64,000 nucleotides of DNA, taken from positions 682,001-746,000 of the forward strand of contig NZ_CP092483.1 in NCBI RefSeq assembly GCF_022429625.1, written 5' to 3'. Position 1 is the first letter of the stretch. Each line of letters starts with the position of its first letter. Below are positions 25,498 to 35,482 of this stretch, in pieces. Both the position numbers and the translations under genes were made by a program. The notes beneath the pieces are model-generated. The model saw only the letters and a program-made list of their open reading frames with translations. It did not search any database and was not told the origin of the DNA. The stretch is from Devosia lacusdianchii. GTDB taxonomy: Bacteria > Pseudomonadota > Alphaproteobacteria > Rhizobiales > Devosiaceae.

Positions 25498-26568
25498 ATG
25501 GCCAACGTCAAAATCACCGGTGTTGTCAAAGACTACGGTGCGCTCCAAGTCTTGCACGGCGTTACCGCCGCGGTCGGCGACGGCGAATTCGTGGTGCTGG
25601 TCGGCCCATCCGGCTGCGGCAAGTCCACCCTTCTGCGCATGATTGCCGGCCTCGAAAGCATCACCGATGGCGAAATCGAGATCGGGGGCAGGGTGGTCAA
25701 TGACCTCGAGCCCAAGGAACGCGATATCGCCATGGTGTTCCAGAGCTACGCGCTCTATCCGCACATGACCGTGCGCGCCAACATGGCCTTCTCGCTCAAG
25801 CTGGCGCGCCGCAGCAAGGCCGAGATCGACCAGATGGTCGACCGAGCGGCCGAAATTCTCGATCTATCGGCGCTCCTTGATCGCTATCCCCGTCAACTCT
25901 CCGGCGGGCAGCGCCAGCGTGTCGCCATGGGCCGGGCCATCGTGCGGAATCCACAGGTCTTCCTGTTCGATGAGCCGCTCAGCAATCTCGATGCCAAGCT
26001 CCGCGTGCAGATGCGCGGCGAGATCAAGGCGCTGCATCAGCGCCTCGGCTCGACCATGATCTACGTCACCCACGACCAGATGGAAGCCATGACCATGGCC
26101 GATCGGATCGTGGTCATGCGCGCTGGTAATATCGAGCAGGTCGGCACCCCGCTGCAGATTTATGACACCCCGGCCAATAGCTTCGTCGCCGCCTTTATCG
26201 GTTCGCCCTCGATGAACCTCATCGATGGCGTCGTGAAGGACAGCGATGGCGCGCGGGTCATCGAGACCGCCGACGGCACGACCTGGCCGCTACCGGCCGG
26301 TGCCAAAGTGACAACGGGCACTGCAGTGCAGCTTGGCATTCGTCCCGAGCATATCTTCCTCGACCCCGGCGGCCTCGCCGCCGAACCTGTTATCATTGAG
26401 CCGACCGGGGCCGAAACTCATGTCCAGATGCGGGTCGGCCAGCAGGTTCTCACCGCTGTCTTCCGCGACCGGCCCGATATCGATCTGGGCAAGACCTTCC
26501 ATGTTCGCCCTGACACCAGCCGCGCCCACCTGTTCGACAAGGCCTCGGGCGTCAGGATTGTGGCCTGA
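25498..26568 (+). CDS. Sugar ABC transporter ATP-binding protein (UgpC/MsmK type)
   Basis: 356 residues. Walker A is [11 protein letters not shown], the Q-loop [13 protein letters not shown], the signature [15 protein letters not shown], Walker [17 protein letters not shown] and the switch His is in VTHDQMEAM. The C-terminal regulatory TOBE/OB region starts near residue 240 ([11 protein letters not shown]) and contains [10 protein letters not shown]. It powers the importer encoded just upstream and could energise other CUT1 systems as well. A second GH29 gene follows at 26623. Confidence 0.92.
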   Translation: MANVKITGVVKDYGALQVLHGVTAAVGDGEFVVLVGPSGCGKSTLLRMIAGLESITDGEIEIGGRVVNDLEPKERDIAMVFQSYALYPHMTVRANMAFSLKLARRSKAEIDQMVDRAAEILDLSALLDRYPRQLSGGQRQRVAMGRAIVRNPQVFLFDEPLSNLDAKLRVQMRGEIKALHQRLGSTMIYVTHDQMEAMTMADRIVVMRAGNIEQVGTPLQIYDTPANSFVAAFIGSPSMNLIDGVVKDSDGARVIETADGTTWPLPAGAKVTTGTAVQLGIRPEHIFLDPGGLAAEPVIIEPTGAETHVQMRVGQQVLTAVFRDRPDIDLGKTFHVRPDTSRAHLFDKASGVRIVA

Positions 26569-26622
26569 CAAAAGCTCTCACCATTGACTTCCGATCCAAT
26601 CGAGATCGGCGCAGGAGTAGTC

Positions 26623-28083
26623 ATGATAACGGAAGACGCGATCCAGACTTCGTATGGCCAGACGATAGATGACACGTCCGTGCAGGGGCCGTTTCAGCCG
26701 AATTGGACCTCGCTGAAGAACTACAAGGTTCCCGGCTGGTACATCTCAGGCAAGTTCGGCATTTTCATCCACTGGGGCGTATTCTCAGTCCCCGCGTTTG
26801 CCAGCGAATGGTACGCCCGCCGGATGTATCTCAAGGACACGCCGGAATACCGGCACCATTTCCGAACCTACGGTTCGCGCAAAACCTTCGGCTACAAGGA
26901 TTTCATTCCCGATCTGACCTTCGAAAAGTTCGACCCCCAGGCATATGCCACGCTGTTCCGGGATGCTGGCGCAACGTTTGTCGTTCCTGTCGCAGAGCAC
27001 CATGACGGCTTCGCCATGTACGATAGCGCGATGACCGATTGGACCGCGGTCAAGATGGGCCCGAAGCGCGATCTCGTCGGCGACCTGGCCAAAGCCGTGC
27101 GGGCAGAGGGCATGGAACTCGGCGTTTCCACTCACCGTGCCGAAAACTACTGGTTCTTTGAAGGAGGACGTTTCGCCGACACCGATGTGCGAGACGACGC
27201 CAACCGTGGCCTCTACGGGCCTGCCGCCCTGGGGCCCGAGGACCACAGTCACGATCTCACCGATCCCAGGCCCAGCGATGAATTCCTACAGGAATGGCTC
27301 GAGCGGACCTGCGAGGTGGTCGACAAGTATCAGCCGTCCATCGTCTGGTTTGACTGGTGGATCCAGAACCTGGCGTTCAAGCCCTACCTGCAGAAATTCG
27401 CCGCCTTCTACTATAACCGCGCCGCCGAGTGGGGCAGGGAGGTCGCGATCAACTACAAGTACGACGCCTTCGAACCGGGCACGGCGGTCTTCGACGTCGA
27501 GCGCGGGCAGGTTGGCGATATCCGCAAGGATTTCTGGCAAACCGACACATCGGTTTCACTCAACTCCTGGAGCTACATCAGGGATCACGAGTATCGAACC
27601 GCCCAATCTCTGATTGCGATGCTGGCAGACGTGGTGTCCAAGAATGGCGCCCTCCTCCTCAACATCGGCCCCAAGCCAGACGGCACCATCCCCGAAGAGG
27701 AACAGCAATTACTGCGCGAGATTGGCGCCTGGCTCGCTGTCAATGGAGCGGCGATCTACGATACCAGGCCTTGGCGTGTTTTCGGTGAAGGGCCTGTAGT
27801 GGTCGAAGAGGGCGCCTTTACAGAGAAGAACCAGAAGGACTTCACTAACAAGGACATCCGCTACACGAGCCGGGATAATTCGGTGTACGGCATCGTGCTG
27901 GCCAGGCCCGAAGGCGCGGTCGTGTTTTCGCAGGTAACCGACAAGAACATCGGCAAAGTTGGCGTCCTCGGCTCCGACGCCAAGCTGGCCTGGGAAACGA
28001 CGGCGAATGGCCTCCGCGTTGAAGTCCCCGACAACCTGCCGGGCCAGCATGCCTGGGTGTTTGAGATATCGATGACGGTCTAG
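26623..28083 (+). CDS. GH29 alpha-L-fucosidase (second)
   Basis: 486 residues; ATG 26623 is chosen because AGGAG lies 5 bases upstream. It is cytoplasmic (no signal peptide). GH29 motifs: KFGIFIHWGVFSVPAFASEW, FVVPVAEHHDGFAMYDS, IVWFDWWIQNLAF with nucleophile Asp244, and GALLLNIGPKPDGTIP. It belongs to a different sub-branch from the first fucosidase, with little similarity outside the motifs, which suggests a different linkage preference. It is the last gene of the rightward operon, 54 bases after the ATPase gene. Confidence 0.9.
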   Translation: MITEDAIQTSYGQTIDDTSVQGPFQPNWTSLKNYKVPGWYISGKFGIFIHWGVFSVPAFASEWYARRMYLKDTPEYRHHFRTYGSRKTFGYKDFIPDLTFEKFDPQAYATLFRDAGATFVVPVAEHHDGFAMYDSAMTDWTAVKMGPKRDLVGDLAKAVRAEGMELGVSTHRAENYWFFEGGRFADTDVRDDANRGLYGPAALGPEDHSHDLTDPRPSDEFLQEWLERTCEVVDKYQPSIVWFDWWIQNLAFKPYLQKFAAFYYNRAAEWGREVAINYKYDAFEPGTAVFDVERGQVGDIRKDFWQTDTSVSLNSWSYIRDHEYRTAQSLIAMLADVVSKNGALLLNIGPKPDGTIPEEEQQLLREIGAWLAVNGAAIYDTRPWRVFGEGPVVVEEGAFTEKNQKDFTNKDIRYTSRDNSVYGIVLARPEGAVVFSQVTDKNIGKVGVLGSDAKLAWETTANGLRVEVPDNLPGQHAWVFEISMTV

Positions 28084-28088
28084 ACGCA

Positions 28089-28122
28089 GGGCGGGGGCGC
28101 AGCAAAGCTGGCGCCTCCGCCC
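28089..28122. terminator. GC-rich hairpin between convergent operons
   Basis: GGGCGGGGGCGC (28089-28100) pairs with GCGCCTCCGCCC (28111-28122) with one G-T pair and a 10-base loop. It lies between the second GH29 gene and the convergent isomerase gene. It has no T-run, so it may be a weak or bidirectional terminator. Confidence 0.5.
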
Positions 28123-28145
28123 GACATGGGTGCGTCACCGCATGA

Positions 28146-28904
28146 TCAGAGGCCGATCCTGCGCATATAGTCGATCGAGCGTTGCGCAAATCTCCGCCAG
28201 TCGCTCGGATTGTCGTGTTCCGCCACGATGTGATGGGCCTTGGTCTGCCCGAACAGCGGCGCCAGCGCCTGCCAGTCGATGATGCCATCGCCGGTTGCCG
28301 TCCAGCCATCGTCTTCCTTGGTACCGAGCGGTGCAGTGTCCTTGAGTTGGATAGCGATGATCCGGTCGGCATAGCGCCTGAGTTCTGCCGCCGGATCGGC
28401 GCCGGCCCGCGTGATCCAGCCGCAATCGATTTCGAACAGAACATCGGAACCACCGGTCGCGAAGATATGGTCGATCGGCCGCGTGCCATCCGGCAGGGCG
28501 TAATACTCGAAATCATGATTGTGCCAGGCAACCTTGAGCCCATGCGGCTTGCCGGCTGCAGCGCCTCGCGCCAGTTTCTCGCCCAGGCCACGCCAGTAAC
28601 CGGGCGTCGGCTCACGCTCTTCCACCGTTACATAGGGCGGAATCATCACCGTCGCGCCAAGCGTCAGGCCGACATCGATGAACCGGTTCGGTTCGTCCAC
28701 GAGCCCGGCCAGAGGCATGTGGAAACCGTAGCAGGCCAGCCCCGCATCATCGAGCTGCCGGCGGAACAGCGCCGGATCGGCTTCGTACGCTGGTAGCCAT
28801 GGCTCGATGGCCTCATAACCCATGGATTTGAGGACCGGTAACTGTGCCGCCAGCGGCGGAAAGTTGCGCGAGGAATAGAGCTGGTAAGCGATGGGGTAGG
28901 GCAT
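28146..28904 (-). CDS. Sugar phosphate isomerase/epimerase (xylose-isomerase-like TIM barrel)
   Basis: 252 residues from ATG 28904 (AGGA upstream). It starts IAYQLYSSRNFPPLAAQLPVL, typical of the AP-endonuclease-2/xylose-isomerase fold. Probable metal ligands are in WHNHDFEY (Glu/His), FEIDCGW (Asp), the KDT segment (IIAIQLKDTAPLG) and EHDNPSD (Glu). Similar proteins act on inososes, 3-keto sugars or hexuloses. It is the last gene of a leftward operon behind a VOC protein and a CUT1 importer, and probably converts the imported sugar. The exact reaction cannot be told. Confidence 0.8.
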   Translation of the reverse strand: MPYPIAYQLYSSRNFPPLAAQLPVLKSMGYEAIEPWLPAYEADPALFRRQLDDAGLACYGFHMPLAGLVDEPNRFIDVGLTLGATVMIPPYVTVEEREPTPGYWRGLGEKLARGAAAGKPHGLKVAWHNHDFEYYALPDGTRPIDHIFATGGSDVLFEIDCGWITRAGADPAAELRRYADRIIAIQLKDTAPLGTKEDDGWTATGDGIIDWQALAPLFGQTKAHHIVAEHDNPSDWRRFAQRSIDYMRRIGL

Positions 28905-28940
28905 GGTGCAATCCTGCCGCTGGATCGTCAAAATATGAGA

Positions 28941-28980
28941 TGTCATTCCGGGGAAGGATCTCGCCTTCGCCGGGATGGCA
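28941..28980. repeat. Palindromic intergenic element
   Basis: TGTCATTCCGGGGAAGG (28941-28957) and CCTTCGCCGGGATGGCA (28964-28980) pair at 14 of 17 positions around ATCTCG. It resembles a common alphaproteobacterial repeat and lies between two genes of one operon. Confidence 0.6.
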
Positions 28981-28996
28981 CCGCGTTTGGGGCATC

Positions 28997-29476
28997 TTAC
29001 AGCTGGACTTCCTTGTCGCTGTCGAATTCCAGCAATTCCACCATCACACCCAGCGCCTTGACCGTGTCGTAATAGGCATAGCGTCCATGGCTGCCGTCGA
29101 ATTCGCCGCGCTGCAGCAGCTTGTGACCCTTGGATTCGAGATAGGCATCGCGCTTGGTCAGGTTACGCGTCTTGAACGCGATGTGGTGGCAACCCGGGCC
29201 CTTCTCTTCGAGCAGGTCGCGCCAGGCACTCTTTTCCGGCCCCGGCTGGAGAAACTCAACGTCGATATTGCCGAACTTGAACATCATGATGCGGCAGCCG
29301 ACTGAAGCGGGCTTGCCGTGATAGATCGCCTGGGCCTCTTCCGGCTCGGCCGCCTTGCCCTCCTTGGGCACCGGCTTCCCGGTCAGGTCGGCGAACCATT
29401 GTGCGGATTTTACCACGTCATCAGTGACGAAGCAGATCTGCATCACCGCGTCTTCATCAAGCAGGCGCTTGTCCAT
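28997..29476 (-). CDS. VOC-superfamily (glyoxalase-fold) protein
   Basis: 159 residues with two beta-alpha-beta-beta-beta modules: MQICFVTDDVVKSAQWFADL and CHHIAFKTRNLTKRDAYLES, ending VMVELLEF. Of the four usual metal ligands I can see the second-half His (CHHIAF) and Glu (VELLEF); the first-half His is replaced by Gln in QICFV, so the metal site or chemistry may differ. It lies between the binding-protein gene and the isomerase gene on the minus strand and probably works on the same sugar as an epimerase, lyase or dioxygenase-like enzyme. Function not assignable. Confidence 0.75.
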   Translation of the reverse strand: MDKRLLDEDAVMQICFVTDDVVKSAQWFADLTGKPVPKEGKAAEPEEAQAIYHGKPASVGCRIMMFKFGNIDVEFLQPGPEKSAWRDLLEEKGPGCHHIAFKTRNLTKRDAYLESKGHKLLQRGEFDGSHGRYAYYDTVKALGVMVELLEFDSDKEVQL

Positions 29477-29550
29477 TGTGTCGGTCCAATTGAGTGTGAG
29501 GGAGGCCGGCGGCCCGAAGTGCAGGTCGCCGGCCCAGGGAGGGACTTCGC

Positions 29551-30798
29551 TCAGCCCAGGATTGTCTCGTAGTTCTCATGCATCTGGGTGATGGCGTCCT
29601 CGACGCTCATGTTCGGGTCGCTCCAGAAGTTGAACACCACGTCCCAGATCGAATTCTGCCAATCGGCATCGGCCGTATTGTGCGGGTTCTGTACCTGCTG
29701 CGCCGGGTCTTCGAGAATGCGCAGCACTTCGACGGAGCAGGCATCGAGGCTTTCGGCCGGCGCATCGAGCCGGACCGGCGTCGAGCCCTTCGCAGCCGCG
29801 AACTTGGCCTGTTCCGCCGGATCGAGTACGACCGAGGCGAAGTCGAGTTCGGCCGTCTTCAACTCATCGGACACACCGCCCAGCAGACCCCAAGCGTCGA
29901 CGGTCACGACCACCGCTTGCGCGCCGGGCATCTCGATGCAGCCGAAATCTGTCCCAGCCACCTTGCCGGCGCCCAGCCACTCGCCCTTCATCCAGTCGCC
30001 ATGGATCTGCATCAGCGCCTTGCCGGTGATCACCTGGTTGGTGGTCTCATTCCATGGCCGGTTTTGCGCCTCGGGGCCTGCCTCATTGGCGAACAGCCGC
30101 AAGGTCTCCAGCGTCTTGGCGAAGGCCGGGTCATCAAGCGCCGCCGGGTCGACCTCTGCGCCGTAGAGGCGGGTGTAGATATCCGGCCCGGCGACGGCCG
30201 CCACCAGAGCATGCATGAGATAGCCGACCTGGAACGGCTGGCTGCCAACGGCCAGCGGGGCATAGCCCGCGTCACGCACCTTCTGGAAATCGGCGAACAT
30301 GGCGTCCATCGAATCCCAGGCCGTTGGGTCAACGCCGGCGGCCTTGGCGACTTCCATATTGTAGTAGACCATGCCGTCGATATGCAGCGCCTGCGGCACC
30401 TTGACGATTTCGCCATCCACCGAGATCGAGGCGGCAACCGCAGCCGGCAGCTTGTCGACGATGGCATTGTCGGTGAACCACTGGGTCAGCGGAAAGCCGA
30501 GGCCCATGCCGGCAATGTCGCGATAGACGCCGGGATTGGACTCCATGAACACGTTCGGCGGCGTGCCACCGGTGACGAGGCTCATCAGGTTCACATTGGA
30601 GCCGGTATCGTGCGGAATGGCGATATCGGTCCAGGCGTGGCCCTTGGCTTCGATGCCCGCCTTGATGACATTGAGTGCCGCCACTTCCGGCGGGGCAGAC
30701 CAGCTATGGTAGACGACAAGATCGGTCGCCATGGCGCTGAACGAGGTCACGCTCAGCATCAGGCCGGCTGCAAGTCCGGCTAGTTTCGTCCTCGACAT
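29551..30798 (-). CDS. Sugar ABC transporter substrate-binding protein (family 1), second importer
   Basis: 415 residues. The signal peptide MSRTKLAGLAAGLMLSVTSF is cleaved near AMA (residue 24). The mature start DLVVYHSWSAPPEVAALNVI and MQIHGDWMKGEW are typical of glucose/oligosaccharide-binding proteins of the CUT1 group. It lies 24 bases after its ATPase gene in the leftward operon. The ligand is unknown; the absence of a glycosidase in this operon suggests a monosaccharide or cyclitol. Confidence 0.88.
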   Translation of the reverse strand: MSRTKLAGLAAGLMLSVTSFSAMATDLVVYHSWSAPPEVAALNVIKAGIEAKGHAWTDIAIPHDTGSNVNLMSLVTGGTPPNVFMESNPGVYRDIAGMGLGFPLTQWFTDNAIVDKLPAAVAASISVDGEIVKVPQALHIDGMVYYNMEVAKAAGVDPTAWDSMDAMFADFQKVRDAGYAPLAVGSQPFQVGYLMHALVAAVAGPDIYTRLYGAEVDPAALDDPAFAKTLETLRLFANEAGPEAQNRPWNETTNQVITGKALMQIHGDWMKGEWLGAGKVAGTDFGCIEMPGAQAVVVTVDAWGLLGGVSDELKTAELDFASVVLDPAEQAKFAAAKGSTPVRLDAPAESLDACSVEVLRILEDPAQQVQNPHNTADADWQNSIWDVVFNFWSDPNMSVEDAITQMHENYETILG

Positions 30799-30822
30799 CT
30801 CTCTCTCCCTTGCGATGTTCGC

Positions 30823-31914
<1,092 letters not shown>

Positions 31915-31923
31915 GTCTTCCGA

Positions 31924-32853
31924 TCAACCCTTGATGGCGCCGGCGGTAATGCCCTGGACGAAGAGCTTGCCGACGAAGAAGTAGATGACGAGGGGTGGGA
32001 TGGCGGTCAGCAGGGCGGCCGCCATGTTGTCATTGTACCGGGTGGTGCCGGTCGAGATGGTGATGAGGTTGGCGAGGTTGACCGTCATCGGCTGGCCATT
32101 CATGCCGCCAAAGGTCACGCCGATCAGGTAGTCGTTCCAGATCGAGGTGATCTGCAAGATCAGCACCACGATCAGGATATTGCCGCTCATCGGCAGGATG
32201 ATCTCGGTGAAGATATTCCAGAACGAACCCGAATCCATCACCGCGGCGCTCATGATCTCCTGCGGGATGTCCTTGTAGTAATTGCGGAAGATCAGCGTCA
32301 GCACCGGCATGGCCAGTACCGCATGGATCACCGCAACGCCCCACAGGCTGCCGTAGATCTTCAGCGTCGCCGTCATGGTGATGAGCGGGAACATGATGAT
32401 CTGGAACGGCACGAAGGCGCAGATGAAGAGGATGAACAGGAACGCCCCGGCCCAGCGGACATTCCACAGCGCCAGCGCATAGCCGGTGATCATGGAGATG
32501 CCGATCGACAGGATCAGCGAGGGAAAGAGGATAGCCACCGAATTCCAGAAGCCGACCTTGAGCCCATTGCAATTGATGCCCGAGCAGGCGCTGTTCCAGG
32601 CATGATCCCAGGCCTCCAGCGTCCACACATTGGGCAGCGCGAACATGGCGCCTTCGCGGATCTGGTCCATCGTCTTGAACGAGGTGACGACCACCACGTA
32701 GAGCGGAATGCAGAAGAACAGGGCGCAGATGGTGAGGAGGATCAGCACGGCGATCGAGCGGCCGGTAATGGTCTTCTTCTTGCGCGGAAAGAATGGCGCG
32801 CGGTCTACAGCGATCTCGGCGCCGGCGCGCTGGGCGACAGTCATCTCGCTCAT
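31924..32853 (-). CDS. Sugar ABC transporter permease, MalG type, second importer
   Basis: 309 residues with six TM segments, the first ITGRSIAVLILLTICALFFC. A family-specific cysteine-containing periplasmic insert (HAWNSACSGINCNGLKVGFW) resembles glucose/mannose-type permeases. The EAA-like loop is IMSAAVMDSGSFWNIFTEII. The C-terminus is FVQGITAGAIKG, the 'GxxaGAvKG' ending of CUT1 permeases. It overlaps the upstream permease gene by 4 bases. Confidence 0.9.
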   Translation of the reverse strand: MSEMTVAQRAGAEIAVDRAPFFPRKKKTITGRSIAVLILLTICALFFCIPLYVVVVTSFKTMDQIREGAMFALPNVWTLEAWDHAWNSACSGINCNGLKVGFWNSVAILFPSLILSIGISMITGYALALWNVRWAGAFLFILFICAFVPFQIIMFPLITMTATLKIYGSLWGVAVIHAVLAMPVLTLIFRNYYKDIPQEIMSAAVMDSGSFWNIFTEIILPMSGNILIVVLILQITSIWNDYLIGVTFGGMNGQPMTVNLANLITISTGTTRYNDNMAAALLTAIPPLVIYFFVGKLFVQGITAGAIKG

Positions 32854-33746
32854 GTCGTGGCCCTCCCGCGGCGCTTTTGTTGCCAGGCGGTCAGCAGCAC
32901 CAGCGGCAGGAAGATGACGGCGGTGATGGCAAGCATCATCACCGCCGCAGCGGACGCGTAGCCGAGATTGCCCTTGGCCGAGAGCGCCTGGATGGTGAAA
33001 TAGGCCGGCACATAGGTCGATTGCCCTGGCCCGCCATTGGTCATCGCGACGATCACGTCATATGCCTTGATCACGCCCAGCGAGAGCAGGATGGCGCAGG
33101 TGACGAAGGTGAACTTCATCATTGGGATGATGATCTCGAGATAGAGCCGCCAGAGGCTGACGCCATCGAGTCGCGCCGCGCTCCAGATTTCAGAATTGAT
33201 GGATTTGAGCCCGGCCAGCATCAGCGCCATGTAGAAGCCCGAGCTCTGCCAGACCGAGGCCAGGATAATGGCCCACATCGCCGTTTCCCCGGTGGCGAGC
33301 CAGCTTGCATTGACCCAAGTGAGCCCGATGGAATGGAGGAAATGCTCGAGCCCGAACTCCGGGTTGAAAATCCAGCGCCAGGCGGCGCCGGTGACGATCA
33401 GCGAAATGGCGAGCGGATAAAGGAACACCGTGCGGAAGATGCTCTCGCCGCGCCGCTCCTTGTCGATCATGGCGGCGAGGATAAAGCCGAAGACGATGGC
33501 GAGCGCGCTGCCGATACCCAGCGTAATCAGGTTCTTGAGCGAGATCGCCCAGGCGTCGTCCTTGAACAGACGCTCATACTGCCGCCCCCACTCGCTCCAG
33601 TCGATTTCGTATTCCGGCAAGCGGCGGCTGCGCGTCAGCGACAGGTAGATCGTCCAGAAGATCGCGCCGATGAAGGCAGTAAGCGTGACCACGACAGCCG
33701 GCACGAGGGCCAGTTGCGGTGACCATCGGCTCCACCGAAAGGTCAT
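32850..33746 (-). CDS. Sugar ABC transporter permease, MalF type, second importer
   Basis: 298 residues. ATG 33746 is preceded by GGAGAGG; an upstream ATG at 33800 would add 18 residues without a ribosome site. The first TM is LALVPAVVVTLTAFIGAIFW, and the EAA loop lies around IWSAARLDGVSLWRLYLEII. It is the first gene of the leftward operon and diverges from the aldo/keto reductase gene. The 192-base divergent region carries the GTATTARCGTT motif at 33813. Confidence 0.9.
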   Translation of the reverse strand: MTFRWSRWSPQLALVPAVVVTLTAFIGAIFWTIYLSLTRSRRLPEYEIDWSEWGRQYERLFKDDAWAISLKNLITLGIGSALAIVFGFILAAMIDKERRGESIFRTVFLYPLAISLIVTGAAWRWIFNPEFGLEHFLHSIGLTWVNASWLATGETAMWAIILASVWQSSGFYMALMLAGLKSINSEIWSAARLDGVSLWRLYLEIIIPMMKFTFVTCAILLSLGVIKAYDVIVAMTNGGPGQSTYVPAYFTIQALSAKGNLGYASAAAVMMLAITAVIFLPLVLLTAWQQKRRGRATT

Positions 33747-33812
33747 GAACGCCTCTCCGTTGCACGTCGCGGCGGATTTTTCCGCTCTTCGCCGTGTCAA
33801 CTCTTGCGGGTT

Positions 33813-33823
33813 GTATTAGCGTT
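33813..33823. promoter_or_regulatory. GTATTARCGTT motif, copy 1 (divergent promoter region)
   Basis: GTATTAGCGTT, between the importer operon and the aldo/keto reductase gene, differs at one base from the motif at 34801 before the VOC gene. With its context (TTAGCGTTAA) it resembles a degenerate LacI operator; the LacI gene at 35483 is a candidate regulator. Confidence 0.35.
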
Positions 33824-33938
33824 AAACTAAGTTCAAGCGAAAGCATCCGTCAATAGGCTTTGCGTGCACGAAAACCCGTTTCGTGCGTTTGATGGATCAG
33901 GGGATTGGACGGGTGAAACGTTGGCAGGGAGGAAAATA

Positions 33939-34751
33939 ATGAAAAATCAATATGATATACCGGCTATGGGTTTTGGCACCTATGATCGCAAAGGCGCCTC
34001 AGGCATTGAGGCCATGCTGGTCGCGCTGGAAACCGGCTATCGCCACCTGGACACGGCGCAGGATTACGGCACGGAAACCGAGGTCGGTACCGCCGTGCGG
34101 CAATCCGGCCTGCCACGCTCGGATGTATTCATCACCACCAAGATTGCCACCGGCAATCTGGGGGCCGGGGCGTTGGTTCCGTCACTGCGCCAAAGCCTCG
34201 ACAACCTCAGGGTGGACCGTCTTGACTTGACGCTGATCCACTGGCCGTTCCCGAACAACGCCGTGCCCCTGCCGGTCTATATCGAGCAATTGGCCGAGGC
34301 CCATGCCCTCGGCCTGACCCGCCTGATCGGCGTTTCCAACTTCACCATCGCCATGTTGGAGGAGGCTCAGGCCATCCTCGGCGATCTGCCGATTGCCAAC
34401 AATCAGTTCGAGCTCAACCCGCTCCTTCAAAACAGGAGGCTCGCAAACTACTGCACAGAAAAGGGAATTTCGGTGACCTGCTACCTCCCCATCGCGCGTG
34501 GCGTGCTGGGCGAGGTGCCCGTTATCGCGGAAATCGCGGCCCGCCACGGCGCGACGCCGGAACAGGTTGCCCTCGCCTTCGAGTTCGCCAAGGGTTACAT
34601 CGCCATCCCAACCTCCAGCAAAGCCGAGCGCATCCGTTCCAACTTCCTGGCGACGAAATTGGTTCTGACCGATGAGGATATCCACGCCATTGAGGCGGCC
34701 GATCGCGGTCACCGGGTCATCGATCCGGCATGGGGACCCGACTGGGACTGA
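33939..34751 (+). CDS. Aldo/keto reductase
   Basis: 270 residues from ATG 33939 with AGGGAGG 7 bases upstream. The catalytic tetrad of the AKR superfamily is complete: Asp38 and Tyr43 in LDTAQDYGTE, Lys68 in VFITTKIA, His101 in LTLIHWPF. The NADPH-binding region has IPTSSKAERIRSNF near the C-terminus. The size and motifs fit the 2,5-diketo-gluconate reductase-like branch. It diverges from the second sugar importer, so it probably reduces or oxidises a sugar or its keto derivative. Confidence 0.88.
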   Translation: MKNQYDIPAMGFGTYDRKGASGIEAMLVALETGYRHLDTAQDYGTETEVGTAVRQSGLPRSDVFITTKIATGNLGAGALVPSLRQSLDNLRVDRLDLTLIHWPFPNNAVPLPVYIEQLAEAHALGLTRLIGVSNFTIAMLEEAQAILGDLPIANNQFELNPLLQNRRLANYCTEKGISVTCYLPIARGVLGEVPVIAEIAARHGATPEQVALAFEFAKGYIAIPTSSKAERIRSNFLATKLVLTDEDIHAIEAADRGHRVIDPAWGPDWD

Positions 34752-34800
34752 GTTGATCTGCTGCTGTTGACAACGTTCGGGCTTGCGATAATGCTGCGGC

Positions 34801-34811
34801 GTATTAACGTT
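34801..34811. promoter_or_regulatory. GTATTARCGTT motif, copy 2 (before the VOC gene)
   Basis: GTATTAACGTT, 97 bases before ATG 34908. A TTGACA lies upstream at 34767-34772, but the best -10 match (GATAAT, 34787) is too close for a standard promoter. Confidence 0.35.
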
Positions 34812-34907
34812 CCTACAAAGTCAGAGATGCTGACGCATAGGACGGTCCGCCGGCATGCCGCTGGCGGAGACGATCAGCTATTGCCGCGATGTCGGCCGGG
34901 AGGAAAA

Positions 34908-35351
34908 ATGAAGGGCATCACCAGTCTTGGGCACGTCGCGATCAATGTGATCGACCTCGAAAAGTCGCTCGACTACTATGTCAACAAACTCGGCTTTCCC
35001 GAAATGCTCCGCCTCAAGAAGGACGACGGCGAAACCTGGCTGGTCTATCTGCGCATCACCGACGAGCAGTATCTTGAGATTTTTCCGGGTGCTGAAAATG
35101 ATCGAGCGCCCGCCAGCTGGCACACCAATGGCATGACCCATATGTGCTGGACCATTGACGATCTCGACGCCACAGTGGCGCGCATCAAGGCCACCGGCAT
35201 CAAGCTGCTCTCCGAGCCGAGCAAGGGGCTCGACGGCAACCGCCAGGCATGGCTGGAAGACCCCGATGGCAATCGCATTGAGCTGATGGAGATGCATCCC
35301 GATTGCCTGCAATATCAGGCGATCAAGCGGCTGCACGCTGAAGGCGTTTGA
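34908..35351 (+). CDS. VOC-superfamily protein (lactoylglutathione-lyase-like)
   Basis: 147 residues; ATG 34908 has GGGAGG upstream, and the longer frame to 34767 would run through the promoter region. All four metal-ligand positions look present: His in LGHVAINV, Glu in EQYLEIFPG, His in GMTHMCWTI and Glu in NRIELMEM. It is therefore likely an active metal-dependent glyoxalase, dioxygenase or epimerase-type enzyme. It sits between the aldo/keto reductase and LacI genes on the same strand. The substrate is unknown; a role in the same sugar pathway as the second importer is inferred. Confidence 0.82.
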   Translation: MKGITSLGHVAINVIDLEKSLDYYVNKLGFPEMLRLKKDDGETWLVYLRITDEQYLEIFPGAENDRAPASWHTNGMTHMCWTIDDLDATVARIKATGIKLLSEPSKGLDGNRQAWLEDPDGNRIELMEMHPDCLQYQAIKRLHAEGV

Positions 35352-35482
35352 CTTCTGTAATGAGGAGGCGCGCCACTATGCTGGTGCGCTTCCCGTTCCT
35401 GTCTCGATCTGCTCTTGTTGCCGGGCTGAAACCGCGTATTAGGCACAACGGGCCGTGCGGACGGCGGAAATAGGTCGAGGCC

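Noticed and set aside
28680..28689. GAACCGGTTC, the core of the fucosidase LacI operator
   Set aside because: It lies inside the isomerase coding sequence and lacks the flanking matches; probably chance, though an intragenic operator cannot be excluded.
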